Below, piece after piece: positions 11,161 through 22,513 of a stretch of 64,000 bases of DNA (positions are counted from its first letter, which is position 1; the number at the start of each line of letters is the position of its first letter). Origin of the DNA: Pachyseris speciosa (Eukaryota; Cnidaria; Anthozoa; Scleractinia; Pachyseridae); the NCBI GenBank assembly GCA_016490735.1, contig JAEMWC010000978.1, positions 112,001 through 176,000 on the forward strand, given 5' to 3'. The translations under genes were made by a program, and so were the position numbers. The notes beneath the pieces are model-generated. The model did not search any database. It was not told the origin of the DNA and was given only the letters and a program-made list of their open reading frames with translations.

Positions 11161-13610
11161 AGGTCTAAAGACATAAACTGTTTTATTAGGAGACAAGCAG
11201 TTAAGCTAGGCTGAATTTCATCCTTCCATCTTGATGATGATGTAACCTTGAGAACCAAAACTGGAAATGCCATATTGGTGAATATGACAAAGTCAGTCAG
11301 TGGTATTCCACTAACCCCATTTGCATCTGGGGTTGAAACCAATATTTATGCTTTTCTTTTACTTCAAAGAAAGAATTTCTTTCCATAAATGGGAAGCTGC
11401 TTTCCTTTTGATGATCTTCAATTGCAGACTCTGGTGACATATCCAGCTTAGATTCAAGACATTTTATTTCCACATTTCTGTGCTCAATGTCACCATTGGT
11501 ATACACTACTGGTGCAATTCTGTCAGGGCTTGCTGCAAGAATATCATTTTCTTTGTCTACAATTAGACCAATCTCTTGAACTGATACCCCTGGGGGGGGG
11601 GGGGGGTACTCCCAGAAAAATTGGGTGGGCTGATAACTCCTTGATGTCTGGCAAAGATGATAGAAATAAATTGTTATACAGTTCAGCTGCCACAGGTTCA
11701 TTTTCAATGCCAGAAATTAATCCTTAACTTTTGTAGTTAAGCTGTTTAGCATGTGAATAGCTGACAAGTTTGTGGGGCGCTCCTTTTGCTGCAATTTTTT
11801 AATTAGTTTTTGTGGCATTTTTGACCCTTTGTTTTGCATATGAGCAAAAACATCTGTACAGATAATGGCAGTTATTTGGTTTTGCTTTTCTTCAAACCAG
11901 GTAGGGTTTGCTCATTGCTCCCTTGTAGCCATTTCAATTTGCTTTTGCTTGTCAGTAAGATTTTCAATAAACAATGTTTTTGTTTGTGTTGTCAACAGTT
12001 TTACTTCTGAGGGTTGTTGTGAAGATGTGCTTGCAGTGAAAGTTGAATTATTCTGTTCTTGCTGTTGGTTATTAACGTGAGAATCAAACATCTGCTGTAG
12101 CTGTAGCTTATCAGCAGCTAGAGGGGGAATACCAAGGGTATTACATCTAATTCATTCTACACAGAGGAGAGTGAATGGGCACTCCAGACAATAATTCATG
12201 ATTACCAACTAAAAACTGGCTTCAGTTGCTTGCACATGGGTGTCCATTGCTGTGATAGAGTGGGTTGTACTGAAGACAGGATTCATATTTTCTTTATCAG
12301 CAGGGGAGTTACTACTAGAATACAGTGCTAGCGAAATTTGGGGGCGGGTGTAATCCTTAAGTTGCTTGTGAATTGTTGAACCTTTAGCAACAGTACCAAC
12401 TACAGACATTATTGTTGGAATTGTCTTATCCTCTGGAAACATAACAGCAAAGGGTATTCTGGCATTTATTTTCTGAAGATCTTGTCTAAGTTTTACAATT
12501 CCATCAACATCAAGTTTCTGAGACTTAGCTGGTCTGGGATCATAAAATTTAGACTCAATACCCCTCCTCTTCCTTCCAGGTAAGTCAGATGCATGTCTTG
12601 GTTTTGTAAGTTTTGAAGCCATCACCGGAGAGAACTCTACTTCTTGTTTACTTCCTTTTCCCCATTCCCTTGGTTTGGATGTACAGCTTCTGCTTTCAGG
12701 AGTGAGATTTTTCTGCTCGAGCTTTCTTGTCATGTCCTCAAGTTTCCAAATGACAGCCATGACATGACAACAACATCCACTGTTGGAAGCCTCACAGTGT
12801 ATATCGGACTGCGGCTAGAATCTTTGGAGTTCCCCTTTGTTTACACACCACTTTTACCTTGTATTTAACATTCCTCCTGTTGGAAGCCGAGCAACAAGCA
12901 CGAAGGTATATGATCTTATTTTCCTAGTTATTGTATACTTGTCAGTAAATCGTGAACAAAGTTCATCTTACGAAGTCCTCTGTCGTTCGAGTTTATAACA
13001 ACATCCGCATTTGCAAACTTCTTCATTGATTTACCAGAATTTTTTACTTGCTCGAAAGCATCCATAGGTACAAATGAAGGCAAAACAGAAAAGTCCTCTG
13101 AAAATTGTGTACTCTCGTCTGGTGGGAAGGTGTCTAAAACCGAACTATACGAACTTGCTTGTTCGCTCAACTCACTTTGGACGGTTCCAATCGCGGTATT
13201 ATTTGTCTTCGAGCTTTTCAAGCTTTGCTTTTGTATAGCACCGCTTCAGGGTCAGGGTCGTAAACTTTATCTCTGTAGTAAGGAATCGAGTTGAATGCTT
13301 TAACCCTTCCCAGAAAAGAAAAAATCTTAAATGAGAGCCAAAGAAATGAAGCTTTAATGAAAACCATCTTTTGTTACTGTTGCTAATCGTTGATACATTA
13401 GCTTTCTAGTTGTGTTTAATCACGAAACTTTGCGACGAGATCTTTCTTCAGTCCCTGTTGGTTAAGTCTTCGGCACTTCAACCAAAATTTCAATTGTGGA
13501 ATTGTCCACTTACTTATATCCTCTCCAGCTCTAACGGATGAGCATGGGATATCTTCTGGTGAGAGATTTACCCGTAATAAAGCCTCGCTTGTCTCAGCGT
13601 TTTCCTCCAT
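11160..13610 (-). pseudogene. SAP-SWIM-YqaJ nuclease-type protein gene, broken
   Basis: Minus strand, in order: 13610-13416, ATG then a SAP motif (ISKWTIPQLKFWLKCRRLNQ); 13221-12928, linker; about 12796-12209, a SWIM-like zinc finger (CEASNSGCCCHVMAVIWKLE), then CTSKPREWGKG and a charged stretch; 11707-11297, a YqaJ-type (lambda exonuclease fold) core with ASPDRIAPVV, VEIKCLES and WFQPQMQMGLVEY carrying the catalytic E-x-K. Frameshifts (near 13,230), a stop upstream of the SWIM finger and a C-rich repeat fragment within the YqaJ part show decay. Such SAP/SWIM/YqaJ proteins are numerous in cnidarian and fish genomes and associate with DNA transposons. Convergent to the THAP gene. Confidence 0.75.
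11588..11640. repeat. G-rich repeat fragment inside YqaJ frame
   Basis: A run of about 17 G followed by TACTCCCAGAAAAATTGGGT matches the left end of the 424-bp element at 52,698-53,121. It inserts a proline-rich patch into the YqaJ reading frame. Confidence 0.65.
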
Positions 13611-13789
13611 GATTTTTGAGTTTCGCGCGAACGATAGCCCTTAGAATGCGTGTACCTTAGTATGGGGCGCCGTTTGTAAATTTATTATTTAGACTAAATT
13701 CATGCCGTTTTTTTCCTTATTTATAAATAAAGCTATGTCTTACAAAATTATTTATATATCATGAAGTTAGGCAAAGCAGTCGTAAATCT

Positions 13790-14480
13790 GTTATTTATAA
13801 ATAATGAAGTTTGCCAGTTGTGCAAATTTATTATTTATAAATAATGAAATTTCAGGCCATGAGCATAATTCTATGATTTATATATAATGCCTTTTGCTGT
13901 GCTGCATGAATGTCATTATTTATAAATAATGACTTAAGCGCTTGGCAAATGTCATTATTTATAAATAATAACTTTAGCAGCGCTTGCAAAATTTCATGGT
14001 TTATAAATCATGAATTTCGCGGCGCTTGGCAAATTCCATGGTTTATAAATCATGACTTTAGCGGCGCTTGCAAAATTTCATGGTTTATAAATAATGAATT
14101 TAGCGGCGCTTAGCAAATTCCATGGTTTATAAATCATGACTTTAGCGGCGCTTGCAAAATTTCATGGTTTATAAATAATGAATTTAGCGGCGCTTAGCAA
14201 ATTCCATGGTTTATAAATCATGACTTTAGCGGCGCTTGCAAAATTTCATGGTTTATAAATAATGAATTTAGCGGCGCTTGGCAAATTCCATGGTTTATAA
14301 ATCATGATTTTAGCGGCGTTTGGCAAATTCCATGGTTTATAAATAATGAATTTAGCGGCGCTTAGCAAATTCCATGATTTATAAATCATGACTTTAGCGG
14401 CGGTTGGAAAATTTCATGGTTTATAAATAATGAATTTAGCGGCGCTTGCAAAATTTCATGGTTTATAAATAATGACGTGG
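13790..14480. repeat. Satellite-like tandem repeats in left arm
   Basis: Alternating units built on ATGGTTTATAAATCATG or ATTATTTATAAATAATG cores spaced by GCGGCGCTTGGCAAATTC. Each core is itself a near palindrome, so the array has dyad symmetry about every 60 bp. Confidence 0.9.
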
Positions 14481-14485
14481 CGGTT

Positions 14486-14570
14486 GGGCGCCAAGTGTAA
14501 AAGTATGCCAAGTGTAAAAGTACGCCAAGTGTAAAAATACGCCAAGTGTAAAAATATGGCCGCCAAGTGT
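14486..14570. repeat. Short tandem array GCCAAGTGTAAAAATAC
   Basis: Five copies of a 16-18-bp unit at the inner edge of the satellite array; mirrored at about 18,985-19,065. Confidence 0.85.
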
Positions 14571-15185
14571 AAAAATATTATTTACTCAACAGTTTGGTGC
14601 AATTTTTGGTATTTCGTACATTGCAAATGTAGTCGTTTGGTCATAAAAGGGAACTTTCGCAACGACGACGGCCGAAAAAGTCGGTTTCAAAATATAAATT
14701 CTCGTTTTCGTAACTCTTTCGCGATTATTTCAATTTGTTTAGCTTGTAAGATGTCAACAATATAAACCAGGGACTAAATTACTATCAACGGCGTTACGGT
14801 AAGAGAAAGAAAGTGACATTTACCGTAACGCACTCACGTTCTCGAAGAAAACCTAAAATTTGGTCATTTCACGTTGTTGTTTTTATTTTGCAGAGGACGG
14901 TAAACACATGTACCAAAACGCACGTGCAGAGCCATTGTTTGTTATTGTTTTGTGGCATTCTCGTTGCCGTTACCGTTCTTGTTGCTAAAGCTCCCTATAT
15001 ATAAATTTCCACTGTACAACCTTTGCGTGACTTTGCGATTTCTAAATCGCAGCAACATAACTTTGCCATTTACAAATCGCAAGGAAGATGACTTGGCCCA
15101 GCGTAAATTTATGCCATCGATAGCGCGCCAAATGGTAATTTATTCAGTTTAAGGCGGGGAATAGTGAGTCGAGAAACTAATCATT

Positions 15186-15435
15186 ATGGCGTCTCGGGAA
15201 TCGTTGTCTAACGTTATTACTGAAGCTGTTGCTCGAGCAGTCAATGACGCCCTGAACAGCGCCTTGTCTCGGGTAAGTTCCTCCACCATATTACAATTTA
15301 GTCCTCTGAAACAGTCAACGATACTGAATTACTATTTCTCAAGTTAGATATGCGTTGTTTTTCTAGAGTTCGCATAACACTAGCGTGCAACAAGCAGCCC
15401 CTGCCATTACGACCACGAGGCAACAGGCAAACTAA
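15186..15435 (+). CDS. Small two-exon ORF in left palindrome arm, 51 residues
   Basis: Exon 15186-15272 (MASRESLSNVITEAVARAVN then DALNSALSR) ends at CGG|GTAAGT; exon 15367-15435 follows TTTTTCTAG and reads SSHNTSVQQAAPAITTTRQQ AN then TAA. Both exons are phase 0. The TAA is at the junction with a MITE (15,433 on), and the sequence beyond it resumes with EIKNLGQPDKLRAH, so the ORF may once have been longer. No domain recognised; the first exon looks helical. Function unknown. Not proven to be expressed. Confidence 0.4.
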
Positions 15436-15838
15436 GGGCCTGTTCACATGGAGGTGGGGGACCCTAAGAAGGTGATGTCCCCCACCTACCCGTGGTCAAA
15501 AAAAGCTAGCTGGGCTTCACATGCAACCCCGGGGCGCTGGGGTGAGGTTTAAAATGCTATCGTGTGGTCTCTAAGAACGTATATTGACAAAAGAATTCAG
15601 AGATAATTGCCCGGATGAGTATCACCCCACACCACCTCCAGCATTCACATGGAGAAAACTCAACCCAGCTAAGCGGGTTACCCGCCCTGGCTGACCGGTG
15701 AGGTACCCCACATCACAGGTAAACGCGATCGAGAAAGAAAGAGAGATTGTATGGAGAGATTGGTAACCCCACCTAGGTGGGGGACCTAACCTTCCTGGGG
15801 TCCCCCACCTCCATGTGAACAGGCCCGAAATCAAAAAC
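15436..15838. mobile_element. MITE in left arm, GGGCCTGTTCACATGGAGG termini
   Basis: Ends GGGCCTGTTCACATGGAGGT and its inverse at 15,838. GC-richer than its surroundings. A second related copy begins at about 15,872 but lacks a matching right end. Both have counterparts in the right arm, so they predate the arm duplication. Confidence 0.75.
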
Positions 15839-15871
15839 TTAGGACAGCCAGACAAACTGCGAGCTCATTAG

Positions 15872-16095
15872 GGCCTGTTGACATGGCGGTGGGGGACCTC
15901 AGGAAGGTGAGTTACCCCATCTAACCGTGGTCAAAAAACGCTGGCCTTCACATGCAACCCCGGGGCGCTTGGGTGAGGTTTAAAATGCTATCGCGTGGTC
16001 GCTAGGAACGTATATTGACAAAGGAATTCAGAGACAATTAGGGTCAGCATGAACATCACCCCACCCCACCTCCAGCATTCACATGGAGTAAACTC
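15872..16095. mobile_element. Second related MITE, partial
   Basis: Starts GGGCCTGTTGACATGGCGGT; similarity to the first MITE runs through ..CACCCCACCTCCAGCATTCA and ends near ATGGAGTAAACTCA. The right end is missing. Confidence 0.6.
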
Positions 16096-16823
16096 ACAAA
16101 GCTGTCCTGTTGGCACTTATTGCTGGAAACATTTTCATTTCTATCTGAATGGTTGGAAAATATTCAGCTAAAGCCGCTGGTTCTGTGTTGAGTTAGCAAA
16201 ATAATTAATGACTTGACGTATTTTTTGTACATGTATTTCGTGTACTTTTATACTGAGTTTTATGAACACTGCTTTCATAATTGTATTTTATTATTAAGAA
16301 CTGCATTCCTTTAATTTTAGCTGTCTTGGAGTCTTTCTCCCCCCCCCCCCCCCCCTCTGACAGAAGAAGTTTTATTTAAGTAGTTTTGTTCCCTCAGTTT
16401 TGTTCAGCGGAATACTACGTAATGACAACTAGGGACTGTTTCAGTTGCTGCAATGGATGTCGTAGACTGGAAAAATTCCTCCACAGTTGTTAAGTTCCAA
16501 AGCCATTGATATGTTGTTTCATTGATGTTAGGTACTTTGCAATCCTGTATTGCGGCCACTTTCTTTGGTACGAGAGATGGAAATTAAACTTACTGTGGTC
16601 AGCCCGTTGATACTGTCAAATTAGTTTGACATGTTAGTGACCTTATTCATGGTTTGAACGAACATTGTAACGTCAGAAAAAACTAAAATTAAAAATTTTG
16701 AGTTTTTACTTTCATCAAATGGCCTGTTTATTGGACGTTTTCCAAAATGCGTGACATTTGGATTGTTTGTGAGATACAATTGTGTTCCTTATACGAAATA
16801 CGATATGCTCCCCATATAAATAT

Positions 16824-17070
16824 GGGGAGCAGGGTTGGCGCAGTGGTGAGAGCGCTCGCCTTCCACCAATGTGTCCCGGGTTCGATTCCCGGACTCGGCT
16901 TCATAAGTGGGCTGAGTTTGTTGGTTCTCTACTCTGCTCCGAGAGGTTTTTCTCCGGGTACTCCGGTTTTCCCCTCTCCCCAAAAACCAACATTTGATTT
17001 AATTTGATTTATCAGGGCCACAAGTTTATTAGCCTGTGGCTATTACGTGCTACCCTGGATAAATAAAGTC

Positions 17071-17141
<71 letters not shown>
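16824..17141 (+). mobile_element. tRNA-derived SINE with (TTA)n tail
   Basis: Pol III A box TGGCGCAGTGG (16836-16846) and B box GGTTCGATTCC (16879-16889), the latter in a perfect T-arm-like stem (CCGGG..CCCGG). A tRNA-unrelated body follows, then AAATAAAGTC and a TTA microsatellite tail at about 17,071-17,141. It lies in the spacer of the giant palindrome. Confidence 0.9.
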
Positions 17142-17739
17142 CGATTCGCTTCCTGTTTTCGAGGTCTGAATAAGCAGTCCCTAGTTGTCATTACGTAGTA
17201 TTCCGCTGAACAAAACTGAGGGAACAAAACTACTTAAATAAAACTACTTCTGTCAGAGGGGGGGGGGGGGGGGGGGAGAAAGACTCCAAGACAGCTAAAA
17301 TAAAAGGAATGCCGTTCTTAATAATAAAATACAATTATGAAAGCAGTGTTCATAAAACTCAGTATAAAAGTACACGAAATACATGTACAAAAAATACGTC
17401 AAGTCATTAATTATTTTGCTAACTCAACACAGAACCAGCGGCTTTAGCTGAATATTTTCCAACCATTCAGATAGAAATAAAAATGTTTCCAGCAATAAGT
17501 GCCAACAGGACAGCTTTGTGAGTTTACTCCATGTGAATGCTGGAGGTGGGGTGGGGTGATGTTCATGCTGACCCTGATTGGCTCTGAATTCCTTTGTCAA
17601 TATACGTTCCTAGCGACCACGCGATAGCATTTTAAACCTCACCCAAGCGCCCCGGGGTTGCATGTGAAGGCCAGCTTTTTTTGACCACGGTTAGATGGGG
17701 TAACTCACCTTCCTGAGGTCCCCCACCGCATGGAGTTCA

Positions 17740-18120
17740 CATGGAGGTGGGGGACCCCAGGAAGGTTAGGTCCCCCACCTAGGTGGGGTTACCAATCTCT
17801 CCATACAATCTCTCTTTCTTTCTCGATCGCGTTTACCTGTGATGTGGGGTACCTCACCGGTCAGCCAGGGCGGGTAACCCGCTTAGCTGGGTTGAGTTTT
17901 CTCCATGTGAATGCTGGAGGTGGTGTGGGGTGATACTCATCCGGGCAATTATCTCTGAATTCTTTTGTCAATATACGTTCTTAGAGACCACACGATAGCA
18001 TTTTAAACCTCACCCCAGCGCCCCGGGGTTGCATGTGAAGCCTAGCTAGCTTTTTTTGACCACGGGTAGGTGGGGGACATCACCTTCTTAAGGTCCCCCA
18101 CCTCCATGTGAACAGGCCCT
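17740..18120. mobile_element. MITE in right arm (mirror of 15,436-15,838)
   Basis: Same MITE inverted. Beside it at about 17,730-17,740 the right arm lacks roughly 60 bp present between the two MITEs of the left arm. Confidence 0.7.
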
Positions 18121-18369
18121 TAGTTTGCCTGTTGCCTCGTGGTCGTAATGGCAGGGGCTGCTTGTTGCACGCTAGTGTTATGCGAACTCTAGAAAAACAA
18201 CGCATATCTAACTTGAGAAACAGTAATTCAGTATCGTTGACTGTTTCAGAGGACTAAATTGTAATATGGTTGAAGAACTTACCCGAGACAAAGCGCTGTT
18301 CAGGGCGTCATTGACTGCTCGAGAAACAGCTTCAGTAATAACGTTAGACAACGGTTCCCGAGACGCCAT
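18120..18369 (-). CDS. Small two-exon ORF in right palindrome arm
   Basis: Mirror copy of the left-arm ORF: exon 18369-18283 and exon 18188-18120, with both splice sites kept. It differs by S6P and A16S-type substitutions (MASREPLSNVITEAVSRAVN) plus silent changes, so the frame survived after the arms diverged. Unknown function. Confidence 0.4.
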
Positions 18370-19079
18370 AATGATTAGTTTCTCGACTCACTATTCCCCG
18401 CCTTAAACTGAATAAATTACCATTTGGCGCGCTATCGATGGCATAAATTTACGCTGGGCCAAGTCATCTTCCTTGCGATTTGTAAATGGCAAAGTTATGT
18501 TGCTGCGATTTAGAAATCGCAAAGTCACGCAAAGGTTGTACAGTGGAAATTTATATATAGGGAGCTTTAGCAACAAGAACGGTAACGGCAACGAGAATGC
18601 CACAAAACAATAACAAACAATGGCTCTGCACGTGCGTTTTGGTACATGTGTTTACCGTCCTCTGCAAAATTAAAACAACAACGTGAAATGACCAAATTTT
18701 AGGTTTTCTTCGAGAACGTGAGTGCGTTACGGTAAATGTCACTTTCTTTCTCTTACCGTAACGCCGTTGATAGTAATTTAGTCCCTGGTTTATATTGTTG
18801 ACATCTTACAAGCTAAACAAATTGAAATAATCGCGAAAGAGTTACGAAAACGAGAATTTATATTTTGAAACCGACTTTTTCGGCCGTCGTCGTTGCGAAA
18901 GTTCCCTTTTATGACCAAACGACTACATTTGCAATGTACGAAATACCAAAAATTGCACCAAACTGTTGAGTAAATAATATTTTTACACTTGGCGGCCATA
19001 TTTTTACACTTGGCGTATTTTTACACTTGGCGTACTTTTACACTTGGCATACTTTTACACTTGGCGCCCAACCGCCACG

Positions 19080-19830
19080 TCATTATTTATAAACCATGAA
19101 ATTTTGCAAGCGCCGCTAAATTCATTATTTATAAACCATGAAATTTTCCAACCGCCGCTAAAGTCATGATTTATAAATCATGGAATTTGCTAAGCGCCGC
19201 TAAATTCATTATTTATAAACCATGGAATTTGCCAAACGCCGCTAAAATCATGATTTATAAACCATGGAATTTGCAAAGCGCCGCTAAATTCATTATTTAT
19301 AAACCATGAAATTTTGCAAGCGCCGCTAAAGTCATGATTTATAAACCATGGAATTTGCCAAGCGCCGCTAAATTCATTATTTATAAACCATGACATTTTG
19401 CAAGCGCCGCTAAAGTCATGATTTATAAACCATGGAATTTGCTAAGCGCCGCTAAATTCATTATTTATAAACCATGAAATTTTGCAAGCGCCGCTAAAGT
19501 CATGATTTATAAACCATGGAATTTGCTAAGCGCCGCTAAATTCATTATTTATAAACCATGAAATTTTGCAAGCGCCGCTAAAGTCATGATTTATAAACCA
19601 TGGAATTTGCCAAGCGCCGCGAAATTCATGATTTATAAACCATGAAATTTTGCAAGCGCTGCTAAAGTCATTATTTATAAATAATGACATTTGCCAAGCG
19701 CTTAAGTCATTATTTATAAATAATGACATTCATGCAGCACAGCAAAAGGCATTATATATAAATCATAGAATTATGCTCATGGCCTGAAATTTCATTATTT
19801 ATAAATAATAAATTTGCACAACTGGCAAAC
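19080..19830. repeat. Satellite-like tandem repeats in right arm
   Basis: Inverted counterpart of 13,790-14,480, with a somewhat different number and order of unit variants. Confidence 0.9.
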
Positions 19831-19984
19831 TTCATTATTTATAAATAACAGATTTACGACTGCTTTGCCTAACTTCATGATATATAAATAATTTTGTAAG
19901 ACATAGCTTTATTTATAAATAAGGAAAAAACCGGCTTGAATTTAGTCTAAATAATAAATTTACAAACGGCGCCCCATACCTTAG

Positions 19985-20332
19985 TGCCAACCGTTTTCCT
20001 ACGACATTGGAAAACGGAATTCCAACTTCCATTTTCGTTTTCCATTTTCCTACGAGATTGGAAAACGGAATTCGAACTTCCATTTTCGTTTTCCGTTTTC
20101 CTACAACATTGGAAAACGGAATTCGAACTTCCATTTTCGTTTTCCGTTTTCTTACGACATGGGAAAACGGAATTCGAACTTCCATTTTCGTTTTCCGTTT
20201 TCCTACGACATGGGAAAACGGAATTCGAACTTCCATTTTCGTTTTCCGTTTTCCGTTTTCCTAATATTTTGAAAAACGGAATTCGAACTTCGATTTTCGT
20301 TTTTCGTTTCCGTGTTTTTGTCATTTCTGTAT
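19985..20332. repeat. Left 51-bp tandem array of foldback-like element
   Basis: Units of the form CATTGGAAAACGGAATTCGA + ACTTCCATTTTCGTTTTCCG. Since 51 is divisible by 3, both strands have open frames throughout, giving false ORFs. Confidence 0.92.
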
Positions 20333-22120
20333 TTCCTGGGGCGGATCTAAGGTTGGTTCGGGGGCTTTAGTCGAACCCCCTAAAATTAAGACATTAATGT
20401 CTAAAAACTTTCGGTTACCACAGAAACGTGCTGAAAAAAAATAAGATAAGGCAGGACCTGGTAATGTAAAACACAATAGAGCATGTCGCTCAGAGCCGCA
20501 AATTGAGCGTATTTTGGATCTGCAGTCCGGCATGCATCACTGGGGGCGCTAAGATAAGCTTTGGTGTGCTTCTTGCTAGGGTTAGTTGCTTGTTTCTTCA
20601 ATTTTTTTTTATGAAGCACAAAAAAGCATAAAAAAACAAGCCTGCTCAGCCTGCTGACCTCAATTGCTAAAGTCACATCAACTGAATTTAACATAATCAA
20701 ATGAGTGTAAGTGATATATGAAATGAATCATGTATGTTTTTTTATAAATATAAATTCGAATGCGCATTGATAAAATAATGTCGATCACTTTTTCATTTTC
20801 CTTCCTTTTGACGCAACTGGTTGACTCCAACATTTCAAAATTTCCCAGGGAGCATGCCTCCCCCCACCACCCCTAGATGCTCCCGCCAATAGCGGTCGTA
20901 TATTCCAACCTCCTTTACTTCACCGGAAGAACGTTGGCACTTTCTGTCGCTAACAAAGCACAGATGATAACAAACAAGATGACCGCCTTAGAAAATATCC
21001 TTTGATGAAGTCTTTTTTCGCACCGTTTTCTTATTGCGGAAATTTAAATAACAGCTATGAAGACCTTCTGATATCGAGGTAATTAAGAACCGTCCCCGAA
21101 TCTAAGGGGCTGTAGTTAGCGAAGTGTAATGTCATCATGGCGTTCGTTGCCGATGGCACAATTGACTGTTCAACATCGCAGCATGAGGTTATATTCCAAA
21201 TCTATCATGATCGAATCATGAAAAGCCTTAGGCCTAGATACAAATATCCGGGTATTTTTTTGAGATATATATATGATTTTGGGAGATTTAGAACATCTCA
21301 TGATATTTAGAAAAAATTATATTTGGAATTGAGGAAAACTTATTCAAATCATGTTATTTTCCTAGGAAAATTGAGAGAGACAGCTACTTAGTTCAATGTT
21401 AATTAGGGCATTGGCATTACAGTGACAGAGATTCAAACAAATCTCCTCATATAGGCCTGCAGTAATCAGATTCAACAGTATTCTCCATTTATAATAGATG
21501 CCATGTGTCTTATGTTAGGGATTGCCTGTTCAACAGAATGGCGGATGCTGATGCTGAAAGGTCAGATGCAGTTCCAATTGACGTACCCTCTGAACCTGAA
21601 GCAAACACACACAAACCATACAATAGTGTCCCTTTAGACCGCGTAGAGGCAGCGCTAATGCTCCGAGTAAATAATCGATAACTCTGCTTGTAACTGCACT
21701 GCCCTAGTCTTCTTGGAGGCTGTTGGGTACTGAAATAAGTCTAAGGCCGACTTTATGTAAAATCGTTTAACGTTTTGTTGTATTCTGTACAAGAACATTT
21801 GCTGACATGCTGAAATTTGTGTTGCCATTTTAGAAGACAGGCTACTTTGTGAGGTTGTTACTGTAATATTTATGAAAATAAAGCTAGATATTTTTGAGAT
21901 ATTTAAAACTTTTTCGAGATATTTAGAAAACTATTTCGAGATATTTCGAGAAAGGCGATATTTACGTTACATTTATACAGTTATCTAGGTCTAAACAGCC
22001 TATTGAAATTGTTTAACTTAATAGTGGGACCTAAAAAGCAATTTCATTCCGTGATTTGTAACTCCATAATAATTCCATTTTCTTGCGCTCATTCACAGGA
22101 ATGGCCGACACTCTTCCGGT
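20333..22120. other. Interior of the foldback-like element
   Basis: No transposase seen. AT-rich stretches include repeated TTTCGAGATATTT near 21,890-21,960. A possible short ORF starts at 21,538. Confidence 0.5.
21538..21681 (+). CDS. Possible small ORF or captured exon (47 residues)
   Basis: ATG in good context (ACAGAATGGCG) opens MADADAERSDAVPIDVPSEP and ends LMLRVNNR then TAA. Composition looks coding-like but no family is recognised and the length is short. Confidence 0.2.
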   Translation: MADADAERSDAVPIDVPSEPEANTHKPYNSVPLDRVEAALMLRVNNR

Positions 22121-22511
22121 TTAAAGGGGCAGTGTCACGCTATTGTACCGTCACTTTAAAAAGCTTAAAACTGCCAATGCATCAGTGGAAACCTTAAAAT
22201 AATGGTCTAGTTTTGTTGCCAAAGACTGTAGTACTGCATTGACACCATAAACTCCTGTATTCCATGTAAGATGACGAGGATGGAAATGGATTGAAATTTG
22301 AAAAAACTTGCCAGTTTTTTCAAAATTTCAAGCTATGCATTGAAAAATCACCAAAAAAATTATTATGGTTAGCTCTTCCTGCTAAAATTTCATTGAAATT
22401 CATCTTGCTGATTCTGTAGAAGCATTTTTTGCACGATAACAGGTCAAAGGCAGTAATTTTGGCAGAATTGAACCAAAAACAGCAAAAATCCCGGTGACAG
22501 TGCTCCTTTAA
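22121..22511. mobile_element. MITE (TTAA, GGGGCAGTGTCAC termini), copy 1
   Basis: TTAAAGGGGCAGTGTCACG at the left and its inverse at 22,511; other copies at 44,970-45,362 and 49,176-49,565. It abuts the right 51-bp tandem array. Confidence 0.75.
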
Positions 22512-22513
22512 AT

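Larger units (their letters stand above)
13661..19978. mobile_element. 6.3-kb giant palindromic (foldback-like) element
   Basis: Arms 13661-16438 and 17175-19978 are near-identical inverted copies around a 736-bp spacer. Termini TATGGGGCGCCGTTTG and its inverse; CCTTAG is duplicated at 13655-13660 and 19979-19984. Each arm from outside in: satellite-like AT-rich tandem repeats, a short (GCCAAGTGTAAAAATAC)n array, unique DNA, a two-exon small ORF, one full and one partial MITE, and a C/G homopolymer. The organisation (long inverted arms, tandem repeats in the outer part) resembles Drosophila FB/Galileo and sea urchin TU elements. No transposase recognised. Confidence 0.85.

Noticed and set aside
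13910..14480. CRISPR-like regular array
   Set aside because: Units vary, spacers are themselves repeated, and the context is a eukaryotic palindromic element. It is a satellite-type array.
16830..16900. Functional tRNA gene
   Set aside because: A and B boxes are good but no full cloverleaf with acceptor stem pairing is visible, and the sequence continues into a SINE body with a TTA tail.
19913..20370. ORFs of about 85-128 codons on both strands
   Set aside because: Translation of the 51-bp tandem repeat, whose period is a multiple of 3.
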